A stretch of DNA of 64,000 nucleotides from Symbiodinium natans (GCA_905221605.1 CAJNDS010002216.1:20001-84000), one strand, 5' to 3'. Positions 1 to 10,616 are shown, counted from the first letter of the stretch. Notes: generated from the sequence alone by a model not told the origin. A program made the numbers and translations.

Positions 1-970
1 TATATAAATATATATAGATATATGCATATATGCAAATTTATATACCCCAGAAGGCTAAAGGTTACCTAGACGGGGGGTTTGGGGGTTTAGGGTTTAGGGT
101 TGAGGGTGTGGAGTTTAGCTACTAAGGTATAGGGCTGCCAGGGCCAGTCTAGAGTCTAGGGTTAAGCCTCTTAGAACCTTAATAAAGATCCTTTTTTAAA
201 ATATCCTCTTGGGTTTTATATACACAAAAAGTAAAAAATATTCACAAGGGGGATACAGTAAGAGTCGGAGACACCGGGCGCACACACCCTGTAGGTTCAC
301 TCCTCAGCATCCAACGCCATGGAGTTGAGGGCCCTGAGCCCTAAACACCAAAGAGTTCGGAGCGCTCAACCCCAACCCTAAACCCTAAACCCTAAACCCC
401 AAACCCTATAAACCCTTTCAACCCTATCAACCCTATCAACCCTAAACCCCAAACCCTAAACCCTTAACCCTACACCCTCCAGGCCTCTGCTGGCTTCCCG
501 AAGCTAGGGCCAGTTCTCGGGTACCCACAATTCTAACACGGGAAGTATATTCATATGATCGCTGTTCGCCACTCGCCGGCCTTCCCCCCACCCCCAACAC
601 CTCAGCCTTGACCAAAACCTTAAACCCTTTACACCAAACCCTGAACCCCTAAACGCTGAACCCAAAACCCAAAACCTCAAACCTCACACCACACCACAGG
701 GGGGAGGGATACCACGAAAGGGGGGCGGGGGGGGGGGGGGGGGGGGGGGGGAGGCGGGCGGGCGCGCTCTGATCATCTATATATATATATACATACTTAT
801 ACCGATTATTTAGTTGATTGTTATATTTATTCATTTTTAGCTATCTATTTTGAAGAACACGTGGCCCCTTACTTTTGATCGAAACCTTTGGTCTTCTAAG
901 CCTCAACCCTAAACGGGCTTAGGGGTTCAGGGGTTAGCTGTTTAGGGTTTAGGGTTTAGGGGTTTAGGGT
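1..970. other. non-coding start of window: interspersed telomere-like repeats and short microsatellites
   Basis: AT-rich start, then CCCTAAA-type runs near 365-475 and TTTAGGG runs near 85-110 and 935-975. A 21-nt poly-G tract lies at about 730-750 and a TATATA stretch near 777-790. I see no convincing exon here. The minus ORF over the poly-G tract is a translated homopolymer. Confidence 0.6.
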
Positions 971-972
971 TT

Positions 973-1043
973 CAGGGCATGCGCCGACTCGCTGAGAGCA
1001 AGACCGTCCGACGGCTTCGGCTCGGCGAGGACTTCTCGGGAGC
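973..1043 (-). CDS. candidate small exon, product unknown
   Basis: Between two TTTAGGG blocks the minus strand reads GSREVLAEPKPSDG then LALSESAHAL, with strongly GC-rich third positions. A CCGGAG acceptor is possible at the upstream end. The donor side is not resolved. No domain recognised. Confidence 0.45.
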
Positions 1044-1370
1044 CTCCGGAAATCAGGGAAGAGGGTTTAGGGTTTAGGGTTTAGGATGGTTTAGGGTTAA
1101 GCTGTTGGGTTAGAGATTGGAGTTGAGGGTTATTGCAGGGTCTGGGGTGTAGGGTGGGTTTAGGGTTCAGGGTGTAGGGCGGCTTAGGGATTTGGCCATA
1201 TAGCCTTTCAGGTCTAGGGGTTTGGGGGCTTCCTTCTCCGGTTAGAGTTTACTACTCAGCTCTTGCCTCGGTATCCATCCCTGATGCCCAGACTCAGCAC
1301 TCTAACTAACTAGCCCTAAAGCCCAAACCCTAAGCCCTAAGCCCTAAGCCCCAAGCCCCAAACCCTAAAC

Positions 1371-1474
1371 CCTAAACCCTAAACCCTAAACCCTACACCC
1401 TAAACCCTAAACCCTAAACCCTAACCCCTAAACCCTAAACCCTAAACCCTGAACCCTAAACCCTAACCCTAAAC
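1371..1474. repeat. CCCTAAA telomere-like array with point variants
   Basis: About 14 near-perfect CCCTAAA units, with CCCTACA and CCCTGAA variants, lead directly into a long poly-C tract. Confidence 0.95.
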
Positions 1475-1490
1475 GCAGCTTCAGCCACTC

Positions 1491-1491
<1 letters not shown>

Positions 1492-1547
<56 letters not shown>
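1492..1547. repeat. poly-C homopolymer, about 56 nt
   Basis: Uninterrupted run of about 56 C residues followed by further C-rich sequence to about 1590. The length may be an assembly or sequencing estimate. The minus-strand poly-Gly ORF here is an artefact. Confidence 0.9.
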
Positions 1548-1548
<1 letters not shown>

Positions 1549-1592
1549 CCTCCCCCCCCCCTTCCCTCTTCCCCCTCCCCCCTCCTACTTTT

Positions 1593-1890
1593 TTGACCTG
1601 CAAAACCTTCCCTGCACCCCTCCAAGCAAAGCCCCCCCCACTTATTTGGTCTCAAGGCCTGCAAAACCGACTCCCCCCCCCCCACCCAAGCAAAATGTGT
1701 TTTGGGGGTTTTAACAAACCAAAAAATGGGTACCTGGCCGTTTTGGAAGACCTGCAAAAAACCCACTGCTCCCTCCCGCCGCCCCTCCCTCCAGTCGCAA
1801 GCAAAGTGCGTTTTGGAAGTCCTCTTCCTTTTTCCCTTACCTCCGTCCAGTTGCAAGCAAAGTGCGTTTTGGAAGGCCTCGAAAACGCAC
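1593..1890. repeat. degenerate ~50-60 bp tandem repeat
   Basis: The phrase GACCTGCAAAA recurs near 1594, 1657 and 1750. The phrase CAAGCAAAGTGCGTTTTGGAAG recurs at about 1800 and 1853, with weaker versions near 1625 and 1688. This looks like an old minisatellite. ORFs on both strands here are repeat translations. Confidence 0.7.
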
Positions 1891-2333
1891 TGCTTCCTCC
1901 CTCCCTCCCTCGGGTCCCTAAAAAAACACATCCGTGGACAATGGGGTCCGTGGACAGTTCCGTGGCCTGCGTGTACGGATGGTCTCCGTGGACAGACACT
2001 TGCGTGGATATGACACTTAGGCTCTGAACTGAGGCAAAGCCTTCGCATCATCCCTTCGAGGGTTTAGGGTTTAGGGTTTAGGGTTTGCCAGTCGGCTCTT
2101 TGCCCTCTCGCGTTTACATAGGGCAGTTCGAGGGCAGTGCCGGCAGTTCGATACCTTTCCAAACGAATTACAAAGCCTAAAATCCTAAACCATGAAAGCC
2201 CTGCCAATCCTAAACCCAAATCTGAAAGACCCGACAAATCCCTATAAAACACTGAAGAAACTCTATAAAACAGCCCTTCAACAAACCAGAAAACAACCTA
2301 CACAAGCACTCAAACCCCACAACACACACACAC

Positions 2334-2480
2334 AACAAACAACAAACAACAAACAACAAACAACAAACAACAAACAACAAACAACAAACAACAAACAACA
2401 AACAACAAACAACAAACAACAAACAACAAACAACAAACAACAAACAACAAACAACAAACAACAAACAACAAACAACAACA
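2334..2480. repeat. (AACAAAC)n microsatellite, 7-bp period
   Basis: About 20 perfect copies of a 7-mer lie beside a CCCTAAA block at 2571. The period equals that of the telomere-like repeat. All three long ORFs across it are repeat translations. Confidence 0.95.
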
Positions 2481-2570
2481 AACCTTTAGAACACAACCTC
2501 AACAACGAAACGACAACTAAATCTGAGCCTGAACACAAACAACTGAAAACATTCCCTGAACAACTAAGCT

Positions 2571-2643
2571 AAACCCTAAACCCTAAACCCTAAACCCTAA
2601 ACCCTAAACACTAAACCCTAAACCCCAAACCCTAAACCCTACA
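2571..2643. repeat. CCCTAAA array
   Basis: About ten CCCTAAA units immediately 3' (in gene sense) of the exon at 2649-2720. In that sense the intron begins GTTTATGTAGGGTTTAGGG. Confidence 0.95.
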
Positions 2644-2648
2644 TAAAC

Positions 2649-2720
2649 CCGAGTGCGAGTCTGAAAGGCTGCCTCGGCGGCGGAGGCGCGGCGACTGCTG
2701 GAGGGCTGTGGCGACCGCTC
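2649..2720 (-). CDS. small internal exon, Ser/Arg/Ala-rich, unknown protein
   Basis: Twenty-four codons read ERSPQPSSSRRASAAEAAFQ then TRTR. The acceptor is GGGCCAG and the donor is CGG|GTTTATG running into the TTTAGGG block. Third positions are GC-rich. Both splice sites flank a fully open frame. No domain recognised. Confidence 0.7.
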
Positions 2721-2759
2721 CTGGCCCACCGATCCAAGAGTTTCAGGGTTTTAGCTTCT

Positions 2760-5190
2760 TTTTGTAATGAAACACATCTATGTATTTTCGGATTGCATTT
2801 TAGAAACTATTTTCTTCTGAAAGGTTGTTTAGGGTTTCTTCTGAGGTGTATTGGGGTTTTTGAGGCTTATTAGGGTGTTTTAGGGGTTGCTTAGGGTTGT
2901 TTTAAGGTTTCTTGAATTGTTCAGGGCGGTTTTGGGTTTTCGAAACGGCTTTTTTGGAGTTTCATTGGGTTGTTTAGGTTTTCTTTTTGTAAAGTGTTTT
3001 TTAGGGTTTAGGGTTTAGGGGCTTCGGTTTTTGGGGTTTCAGGATATTTCGGGTTTGGGGTTTCAGGGTTGTTCCCCACCCTCAGCGTGGGGTTCTTAGA
3101 TTAGACTACCGTAAAGTCTTCTCCCAGTCTACTCCTCGCCCATCACCCGCATCCCACCCCGGAGTATCCCCAAAGAATCCCTGGAGTGCCCAACCCCAGA
3201 GTATCCTTTCAGAGAACCATTGGAGCGCCCAGTAGTGCCCAACCCCAGAGTATCCCCAGAGAGTCTCTGAAATATCCAGCCCCAAGGATTCTTGCAGAGA
3301 ACCCCTGGAGTCCCTAACCCTTAGAGGAGCCCCTTGAGTCCCAACCCTTAGAGTGAGCCCGCTAGTACGGTTTAGGGTTTAGGGTTTAGGGTTTTAGGGT
3401 TTAGGGTTTAGGGTTTAGGGTTACCCGCAGGGTGGGGATAGTCGAAGTAAAACACTTTTAGGGTCTGGGGCGCCGCTGTTGCGAGGAGCAGGGTTCAAGT
3501 GTTGTACCGGGTTGCTACTAAGGGACTTGCCAAGATATTGCGACCGGCCTTTGATATTTGCCCATGCCACGGTATGCTTTTTGAAAACTCAGTATAATGC
3601 GCGCCGTTTTCAACCTTTTGAACACGAGTTGCTTGGGTTCAAACACTCTAGTGCATTTCAAGGTGTTTCGGGATGTTTCTTGGTTGCTGCGAAGGACCAT
3701 GTACATACATACATACATGCATACATGCATACATGCATACATACATACAAACATACAAACATACAAAGACACATACATCCATCCATCCATCCATCCATCC
3801 ATCCATCCATCCATCCATCCATCCATGCATGCATGCATGCATGCATGCATGCATGCATGCATGCATGCATACATACACACACATAAAATAATAATCATAT
3901 ATATATATATATATATTCTATATATATATATATTCTATATATGTATATATACTTGAAAAGTAGAGGGTCCCATGCTTAGGTGGGTGCGGGGGGTTGACCC
4001 AGCAGTCCTTAGTACATTGTAGCCGGATCCGAACGAAGCTTAAGCTTGAGACTCGCTATGCATGGCTAAAAAACCCTGCGAAAGCCAAAGAAACAGCAAG
4101 CAGTCCGCCTTGGTCCCCTTGTGCCGTTCCTCAGCTTGCAAAACAAGATCCTTTCTTGGGCCTATGCATCTCGCAAGTCTTGCTATGTCCCTAGTTCAAG
4201 TCTCCCTTTGCCTGCATTTATATGGTCCTTAAGGGAGGGTTTATTGAGGCTGGGTACCTAGGGAACCTTTGGGATCCTTGGGGAACCTTAGGGAACCTTA
4301 GGGAAGCTTTGGGAGCCGAAGGGAGTAGTGGGGAGACTTAGGGGACCTTAGAGCCCTGTAATGAGTAGACCCTGCACCCCCAAACCTCAAAATCCTACAC
4401 TCTCGAACCCTGAGCTCCAACTCCCGAAGCTGCCAAGTCCTACCTGCGGTCTCTTGTTGCCTATCCACCGGCAGCTTAGTCCATTGTCTCTGAAGTCCTA
4501 GTAGCCTTTAACTCTTTGTAACTCAACTTATCTAGTAGGTAACCCTAAACCCTAAACCCTAAACCCTAAATCCTAAACTCGAAGCCCTAAACCTGCAAGG
4601 ACTTCTATCGGGACTTTTGGTTTCAGGGTTGAGGGTCCTAGCCCTGAACCCTACGCGCTAAACCGGGGTTAGGGTTCATTTTGGGGATTAGGGTTTAGGC
4701 TTAGGGTTTAGGGTTTAGGACTTAGGGTTTAGGATTTAGGGTTTAGGATTTGGGGTTCCGTCTGGCAACAAGTGAGGGCTAGATGCGGCCTGCATCCCTC
4801 GAAACAAGGGCTCAGGCGCTGAGCTTACGAGGGGGAAATCGGGGGGGGGGGGGAGCAAGTGCACCTCTGGATCTTGAGGTCCAGGCTTTGGGCTTCGGGG
4901 GTCGGGTTTCGGGTTTCGGGTTTCGGGTTTGGGCTAAACCCGATAGGGTTTAGGGTTGAGGGTGTAGGGTTGAGGGTCTAGGGTTTAGGGTTGAGGGTGT
5001 AGGGTTGGGGGTCTGGGGTTGAGGGTTTACTTACCTGGGGCTCTATTTGCCGGCAGTATTGTGGTATTTGCAGGTGTGACCGACACAAACTGAAGGTTGT
5101 TTTAGGGGACCATGTACTGGGCTTTACTGTTTCATTGGGAATGTAAGGGATGCTACCCCCAAGCAAAAAGGAGGAAGAGCATCACTCAGG
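2760..5190. other. long non-coding stretch with TTTAGGG blocks and decayed variants
   Basis: Holds decayed GGTTT/TTAGGG-like sequence (2820-3070), a repeated phrase CCCCAGAGTATCC (about 3160-3360), a TTTAGGG block (3368-3422), the 3700-3960 microsatellite, a GGGAACCTTAGGGAACC tract (4255-4350) and poly-G near 4840. The 3479-3886 ORF runs into the microsatellite. I see no reliable exon. Confidence 0.5.
3698..3965. repeat. compound ATAC/ATCC/ATGC tetranucleotide and TA microsatellite
   Basis: Runs of ATAC, then ATCC (about 12), ATGC (about 12), then TATATA. Six overlapping ORFs on both strands ([16 protein letters not shown] types) come only from this repeat. Confidence 0.95.
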
Positions 5191-5236
5191 ATCCTAGTAA
5201 CCTGGTACACAATTACAACGTACAAGATGAAACGAC

Positions 5237-5496
5237 CTGGATTCCAGGCAGAGCTCCTTGATGCCAATGTCTTTGACGGAGTTGCCGTGCAACTTTGTGC
5301 TCTTTGCAACACAGGCTGCCAGGCTGCCACCTTCTGAAGGCTGCTGCGCGTCTGCAGGTGCGAAACAAGCCGGCTGAAAGCAGGACTGCTGCTGCACTGC
5401 TGGCCTACGCCCCGTAGGCGAGGAGCACCCGAGCTTTCCACTGCCGGACTGCCCCAGAAAGATGGCACTCTTGTGCAAGCAAGTGTTTGCAAGCAT
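5237..5496 (-). CDS. candidate 5' exon with a P-loop-like glycine motif
   Basis: Opens at ATG (5496) as MLANTCLHKSAIFLGQSGSG then KLG, and stays open about 86 codons to a good donor CCAG|GTCGTT. GQSGSGK fits the first seven positions of a Walker A loop, but the next residue is Leu, not Ser or Thr. The remainder is Ser/Gln/Cys-rich. It could be a real first exon or a chance ORF. An ATPase call is not supported. Confidence 0.45.
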
Positions 5497-5559
5497 TTGA
5501 ACCCTAAACCCTAAACTCTAAACCCTAAACCCTAAACCCGAGCACGAGCTGCCATACTT

Positions 5560-6290
5560 CTGTTCGATTGCGGATGCAGCGTCGACGGCCAGTCAAAGCA
5601 TCGAGCCTGTTTGACATCTCCGTCAGCACTCCCAGAATTCAGATGGGGCCTGTGGTTTACCAAAGGACATATACGATATACGATTCTAGGGTAAAGGCAC
5701 CCGAGTATGACTTATCTCAAAGATGAACTCTATAGACACAAAACCGACTTAAAACCAAAGAACATTCACAGCCGCTCCACCCCAAGCCCTAAGCCCTGAA
5801 CCCCTGAAACGCTGAATCAGATCTTTCCGTCAGGGTTCTTTATTTGCGGGAAGCCGACGGCCCGTGCTGGACCGACCAGAGCGACTTCGAGCATACAGGA
5901 TATGAGTATCGTGCCTCATGCAATTCTTGTCTTTTGGAAGAGCATACAATTTGTTTAGGCGGGGTGATCTTAATGACTTAGGCCCCTGCATGAATTCTAC
6001 TCCCAGTGAGGGGGCGCGAGGAGCCTGCCTGAATGCTATCTAGCCCCGGATGGAACACCCTGAACCCTAAACCCAAACCCCTTTAACCCTTGAAACCCTA
6101 AACTTCCCTAAGCCCTCATTGGGGATGCCAGACCCGAAACTTTAAACCCTAGGCCCTGACGAGGATCAATTCCAGACACCGGGGCCTCGGTGTCCTGATG
6201 CGATTTAGGCCTGAGGATTTAAACTCCCAGCCCCCTGAACCCCTCAAACCCTGAGCCCTAAACCCTAAACTGCCCTGAACCCTAAACCCT
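5560..6290. other. non-coding interval
   Basis: Unique sequence mixed with decayed CCCTGAA/CCCTAAA words (5785-5820, 6060-6130, 6235-6310). No frame with flanking splice sites was seen. Confidence 0.4.
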
Positions 6291-6314
6291 AAACCCTAAA
6301 CCCTAAACCCTAAC

Positions 6315-6417
6315 CCCCACTTCTGCCCAAAGAGCTGCGGAGCCGCGCTCCGGAGATGTCCCTGGCAGGTTGCGCCGAGCCTGAGGTCTCCAGAACTGGG
6401 TTGTGGTGTCGGGGTTT
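6315..6417 (-). CDS. small internal exon bracketed by telomere-like splice sites
   Basis: Thirty-four codons read KPRHHNPVLETSGSAQPARD then ISGARLRSSLGRSG. The acceptor is CCCTAAACCCCAG and the donor is G|GTTAGGGTTTAGGG, so both signals come from the repeat. Product unknown; Ser/Arg-rich. Confidence 0.75.
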
Positions 6418-6680
6418 CTGGGGTTTAGGGTTTAGGGTTTAGGGTTTAGGGTTTAGGGTTTAGGGCTAGGGGTGAAGGATTCAGGGTCTAGTTAGGGTTC
6501 GGACGCACCTTCTGGCCTCGCGTCTGGGCTTTGTAGGGGAGATCGCTAAGGGTTAAGGGTTAAGGGTTAAAGGTTCAGGGTTAAGGGTTTAGGGTTTAGG
6601 GTTAAGGGTTAAGGGTTTAGGGTTGCAGGTCCTTAGGTTGCGGGGCTAAGTTTTAAATTAAAGTTCAGCGGTTAACTGGG

Positions 6681-6777
6681 TCGCCCAATAACCATCTTAC
6701 AATAAGGGTACTTACCTTATCAGAGAACCTTGAACCAAAAAAAGGGAAAAGGATACCACTGGGCTACAGAATTAAGG
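6681..6777 (-). mobile_element. foldback element, family F3 (GTAGCCCAGTGG end)
   Basis: In the minus sense it starts GTAGCCCAGTGGTATCC and ends in GGTTATTGG. Inner arms GGTTCAAGGTTC and AAGGGTAC are shared with the copies near 22.1, 36.0 and 48.7 kb. Confidence 0.7.
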
Positions 6778-6923
6778 TGCCAAACAGTTGAAAGGTCGCC
6801 TATTCAGCGCCTTGAAGCAACTGTCTCGTGATCACGTGACTTTCACTGCGAGCGGCACCATTGGAAGTGTCTGGAGTTCAGTCCCTAAACCCGAAAATTC
6901 CTTCCTCAGCCTAGTCATATGAC

Positions 6924-7003
6924 CCTAAACCCTAAACCCTAAACCCTAAACCCTAAACCCTAAACCCTAAACCCTAAACCCTAAACCCTAAACCCTAAAC
7001 CCT
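6924..7003. repeat. CCCTAAA array
   Basis: Eleven perfect units abutting the donor end of the exon at 7001-7070. Its reverse complement forms the start of that intron. Confidence 0.95.
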
Positions 7004-7070
7004 GCAGAAGCAACCCGAGCGCCTTGGTTTCCACCGGGAGGCCCAGACGGCCCTTCGGAGCAAAGGCTGG
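7001..7070 (-). CDS. small internal exon, Gly/Ser-rich
   Basis: Minus strand reads SLCSEGPSGPPGGNQGARVA then SAG. The acceptor CCACAACAG is followed by an open frame up to GCAGG|GTTTAGGG. Product unknown. Confidence 0.65.
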
Positions 7071-7109
7071 CTGTTGTGGGGCGTTGGGGGTTTCGAGGTT
7101 TAGTGTTTA

Positions 7110-7163
7110 TAGGGTTTAGGGTTTAGGGTTTAGGGTTTAGGGTTTAGGGTTTAGGGTTTAGGA
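7110..7163. repeat. TTTAGGG array
   Basis: About seven units just upstream, in gene sense, of the exon at 7001-7070. With the array at 6924 it makes a (CCCTAAA)n-exon-(TTTAGGG)n sandwich. Confidence 0.95.
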
Positions 7164-7539
7164 GTTCAGGGTTTGGAGGTTCGGGTTCGAGGTTCAGGGG
7201 TTTTCTGGGAGGTCTTGGAGCAGATCTCGGTTCAACATGGCGCTGCCGACAAATGAGCGCCAACGCTAAACCCTAAACTGACATGAGCCGTAGGGTTGTT
7301 AGTAACTTAAAACTTAGGGCTTAGGGCTTAGGGTTTACATAGGGTTTAGGGTTTAGGGTTTGGGGTAGACGCTCGCCTTAAGCTGCGACATTCAGTACAC
7401 GCCCTGGCAGCTCCGGCACTACAAATCTCACTAAAGCCACTGACTGAGGTAGTTCTATGGGCCCTGAATATGGTCCCTTACCTCCTTTCAAATGGGCCGA
7501 AGGGTTGAAGAGGGTAACGACCCTGAGACACTGACATCC

Positions 7540-7680
7540 TCACGCCCGATGTTTCGCTTGCACACTTTGTTCTTTTGGGCACGGGATCGCAGATCTGTGT
7601 CTGCGCTCCGTGGACAACACTTGCGTGGAACTCAGTACGCCGCACAGGATCGCAGGTCTTTGTCTGCGGCTCTGTGAACT
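7540..7680. repeat. degenerate direct repeat, two copies
   Basis: GGATCGCAGATCTGTGTCTG and GGATCGCAGGTCTTTGTCTG recur about 65 bp apart. The phrase CTCCGTGGACA..ACTTGCGTGGA also occurs at 1985-2010, so this belongs to a dispersed family. Confidence 0.6.
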
Positions 7681-7696
7681 CATGGCAAAAATAAAT

Positions 7697-7831
7697 GGCT
7701 GGTTCTTAGTCGGGAATGAGAGAATGAGGTGCCCTATATAATTCTTTACGGGGTGTATATATATATATACATATACATATACACATCTAGAGAGGGCGCT
7801 AGTTCCCTCATTCCCGACGAAGAACCAGGGG
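7697..7831. mobile_element. foldback element, family F5
   Basis: Arms GGTTCTTAGTCGGGAATGAG and CTCATTCCCGACGAAGAACC are inverted copies around a loop with a TATATA run. Related copies lie at 25408, 52787 and, decayed, 12011. Confidence 0.85.
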
Positions 7832-8075
7832 GGTAGTCACACACGGGCCAGAGAGTTCGATGGCGATTGAACCCATAAGGCGCCTACTGTAACTTCCATG
7901 CAGGGCGCCTTGCCAAGCGGCGAGGCACGCGTGGTGCTTTCGCTGGAGCACGGAATGGGATTGCATCTTGGGGCTGTTTGGGAAGGGGTCCGAGTTGATT
8001 CTATCTGTCCTGGAATACACGGGTCGACTTAAGAACACAAGCTCAGCTCTTGCAAGCCTTCCCCCGCGCTATTGC

Positions 8076-9360
8076 TCAAATCACCAACCCACTACGGCGT
8101 GCGAAGAAGCTCCAAGCCAACAAAGCGACGGTGATACCTGCAGGGGATGTAGATGACGCTGTTGAGAAAGCAGCAGCTCCTGTGGTGGTCGTGGTCGTCG
8201 CCGCGCAGCCGCCGGTGACCTTCGCAGATCCTCCACCCCCTACGTTGCACGCCCCATCGCAGGAAACGGCCCAGGTTGCAGCAGAGATGTTGGCACCCGT
8301 GCAATCATTGCCTTGGCTTGTGCGTGGCACTCCCCGGGTACTAGCTTGCCCTACGCGCTCCCTTCTGGGAAAAGGCACGGCCTGTCGAGTCTTAGAGTGC
8401 CCTCACTTCGAAGCCGAAACTGACAGCGAACGCTGGTCCTGTGCTAATCTTGGCCCAGGAGCTGGTGTACGAGGTGTGCATGAAAGTCCCGTCCACGACC
8501 TCAGTCCTCGGGCCCCCCATCTCCAAGCTAAAAGGCTACGCTGTTGCATGCTAAATTACATGGACATATGGAGACGGTAGCACGTGGATTTTCCTGATGT
8601 GTGCCGCCGAAGATATGCCATGTAATACCCTAAACCCTAAACCCTAAACCCTAATGCCTTCCAAGCATCTTCACCGAGCCTGTTTGAGTAACGCGGCAAG
8701 CCATCAGGGGATAGCTTGGTGCCGCCGTCATGGTGGTGCAGGCCGCGTCGGAGTACGCTTCCATCGTGACCACGTCAAGGTCCACGCATTCCACGTACTT
8801 GTCGGTGTTCATGACGCAGGTGCCGAACTCAAAGAACTCGTCCGGCACCAGGGGTTGCTTCTCGGTGCAGTTCGCGCCTGGGCCCACGAAGGTTTCGAGC
8901 AGCACCCCGGTGCCGTTGCAGGTCCGGGAGTTGGGCAAGGCGGTGCACTCGCCGCTCATTGTGACCTCCAGCTCCGTCACGCCACCGGCGCAGCCGGTGG
9001 TTGCATACTTCTCCTTCTTGAAGAAGAGCGCCGCTTCCGAGGAGACGACCAGGAGGCCGAAGCACCTGGACTAGAGCTCTTTGGTTTTAAGGGGATGATA
9101 AGGGAACCCCAACCCTAAAAGAATGAAAAAGGGGCCTACTCCCGGTCCTAGACTGCCAGGTTCTGAGGTGCAGAAGTGCTTCGGGTAGTACGGGAGCTCC
9201 ACCATGCTCACAAGTACAGGTGCCCTATCGCTGCTAACCAACCCTAAACCCTAAACCCTAAGCCCTAAACCCTAAACCCTAAGCCCTAAACCCTAAACCC
9301 TAAACCCTAAGCCCTAAACCCTAAACTGCAGCCCAGACACAGGACAGAAGCACGGGACAT
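8076..9360 (-). CDS. secreted Cys-rich surface protein with C-terminal membrane anchor (three-exon model, 245 aa)
   Basis: Model: 9360-9320, 9065-8658 and 8364-8076, total 738 nt with phases agreeing. Exon 1 begins MSRASVLCLG and ends in the telomere-like block with donor G|GTTTAGGG. Exon 2 starts after acceptor TAGTCCAG. Residues 1-25 form a signal peptide (core LGCFGLLVV, then SSEA). The ectodomain has many Cys in short-loop pairs, such as YATTGCAGG, SGECTALPNSRTC and YSDAACTT. A Gly-rich then Thr-rich stalk follows, and the C-terminus is a hydrophobic helix (ITVALLAW) with FFARR before the stop. This is typical of protist cell-surface proteins; the ligand is unknown. The exon 2 donor would be GC (AAG|GCATTAGGG), because reading on meets TAG. 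The exon 3 acceptor TTTTCCCAG is one of several options. The intron upstream of exon 2 holds an F3-like foldback. Confidence 0.75.
9238..9327. repeat. CCCTAAA/CCCTAAG array over exon 1 donor of the surface gene
   Basis: About twelve units. In the gene sense the last coding codons (AGT TTA GG) and the GT donor both lie inside this array. Confidence 0.9.
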
Positions 9361-9579
9361 GACGAGCACAGGGTTGGCGTGGGGCTCGGGGGCAAATGGC
9401 TGAGAAGAATAAGAGCGCATATAGTATGTACCGCTACGCGCCCGGGGGTTTGGGGTTGTTTTGGGAGTTGAATTAGGGCGTGTCGTGCTTCGGTTTTGCA
9501 AACGGCCCCAACTACAGAATTACCGGGGAAGGGGGGAGGGGATGTTTGAAGAACTCGTGCACCCCTAAACCCTATAGCG

Positions 9580-9645
9580 CTAAAGGCCGGCCTTGTCGCC
9601 ATCGTTGCGAAGCTTTTCGAGCTTGGCTTGTCGGTCATCCTCCAC
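9580..9645 (-). CDS. terminal exon of the gene upstream of the surface protein gene
   Basis: Minus strand reads VEDDRQAKLEKLRNDGDKAG then Leu and TAG. The acceptor is CCGCCCCAG. Charged and helical; likely the coiled-coil tail of a larger protein. Its stop is only ~220 bp from the start codon of the surface gene, so the genes are tightly packed and run the same way. Confidence 0.7.
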   Translation of the reverse strand: MEDDRQAKLEKLRNDGDKAGL

Positions 9646-9680
9646 CTGGGGCGGCGCAGAGTCGGAGTTGACAGTTGCAG

Positions 9681-9785
9681 GGGTTTAGGGTTTAGGGTTT
9701 AGGGTTTAGGGTTTAGGGTTTAGGGTTTAGGGTTTAGGGTTTAGGGTTTAGGGTTTAGGGTTTAGGGTTTAGGGTTTAGGGTTTA
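9681..9785. repeat. TTTAGGG array, 14-15 units
   Basis: One of the longest uninterrupted arrays in the window, directly upstream in gene sense of the exon at 9580-9645. Confidence 0.97.
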
Positions 9786-10615
9786 CTGTTTCGGGTTTAG
9801 GGTTTAGGGTTGAGGGCTGGGTATTATAGGGGCCTGAATATCTAGAATAGGGGTTCGGGGGTTATTATGGTATAGTTGCAAAGCGACCCCCCGTTTTTTG
9901 GGTTTGGGGTGTTTGGGGTTTAGGGTTGAGGCTTCAGCAGGTTTAGGGCTTAGGGTTGAGGATTTGGGTTTAGGATTTGGGGTTTAGGATTTCGGGTTTA
10001 GGGTTTAGGGTGTAGGGTTTAGGGTTTAGGGGTTTGGGGCTTGGGGTTTTCGGGTTTAGGGTTTAGGGTTTCGGGTTTAGGCTTGCACGCTTGAGAGATG
10101 AGTGCTGCCAGCGCTGGCGTGAGGAGTTCAGGAGCTTTGGGATGGCTGGCTCCGGTCGCTTCTTACTTCTCACATAAGCAAGGGGAAAAAGGTTAAACTT
10201 TAATACTCCAACTAAGTAAGGAAACCTAAAAAGTTGAAAGTTCAACTAAAGGCGAAGCAAGTTTAGGCAGCCCCGTTTTAGTGCGCTTAGGGTTCCCTAC
10301 GGGCTTTTTGAGGGTTTATAGGGTATCATTGGCCATCCTGCGTATGAGGGCTTGTTTAAAGCTTCGTTTTGGGGAGACCTATGAACCCCATATAAGCCCT
10401 GCTCTTTATAGCCTTTTAGGGTTTATACGGTTTAAGAGTTAGGGTTTTTTCGGGTTTCGGGTTTAAATCTTAGTTTCTTTTGTGGTCTCCCGCGTAGTCC
10501 GATCTGCTCACAGCAGCCCCACGCAAGCGCGACACCTCCGAGACCTCTGAAGCCTAAAACCCGCAGCGACTGCACCCTTAATCCTCAACCATGAAGACCT
10601 TCGCCCTCAAGCTTG
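9786..10615. other. non-coding interval with decayed TTTAGGG variants
   Basis: GGGTTTCGGG and TTTGGGG variants (9890-10080), then AT-rich unique sequence. The 10063-10245 minus ORF has no splice context and low third-position GC. I see no reliable exon. Confidence 0.45.
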
Positions 10616-10616
10616 A

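Noticed and set aside
3479-3960. Long ORFs on both strands
   Set aside because: They translate the ATAC/ATCC/ATGC microsatellite.
5237-5496. Myosin, kinesin or ABC ATPase P-loop
   Set aside because: GQSGSGK is followed by Leu instead of Ser/Thr, and no other ATPase motif follows.
7540-7680. Pair of tRNA-like or snRNA genes in the GGATCGCAG repeat
   Set aside because: No foldable cloverleaf or Sm-type site was found. Treated as a dispersed repeat.
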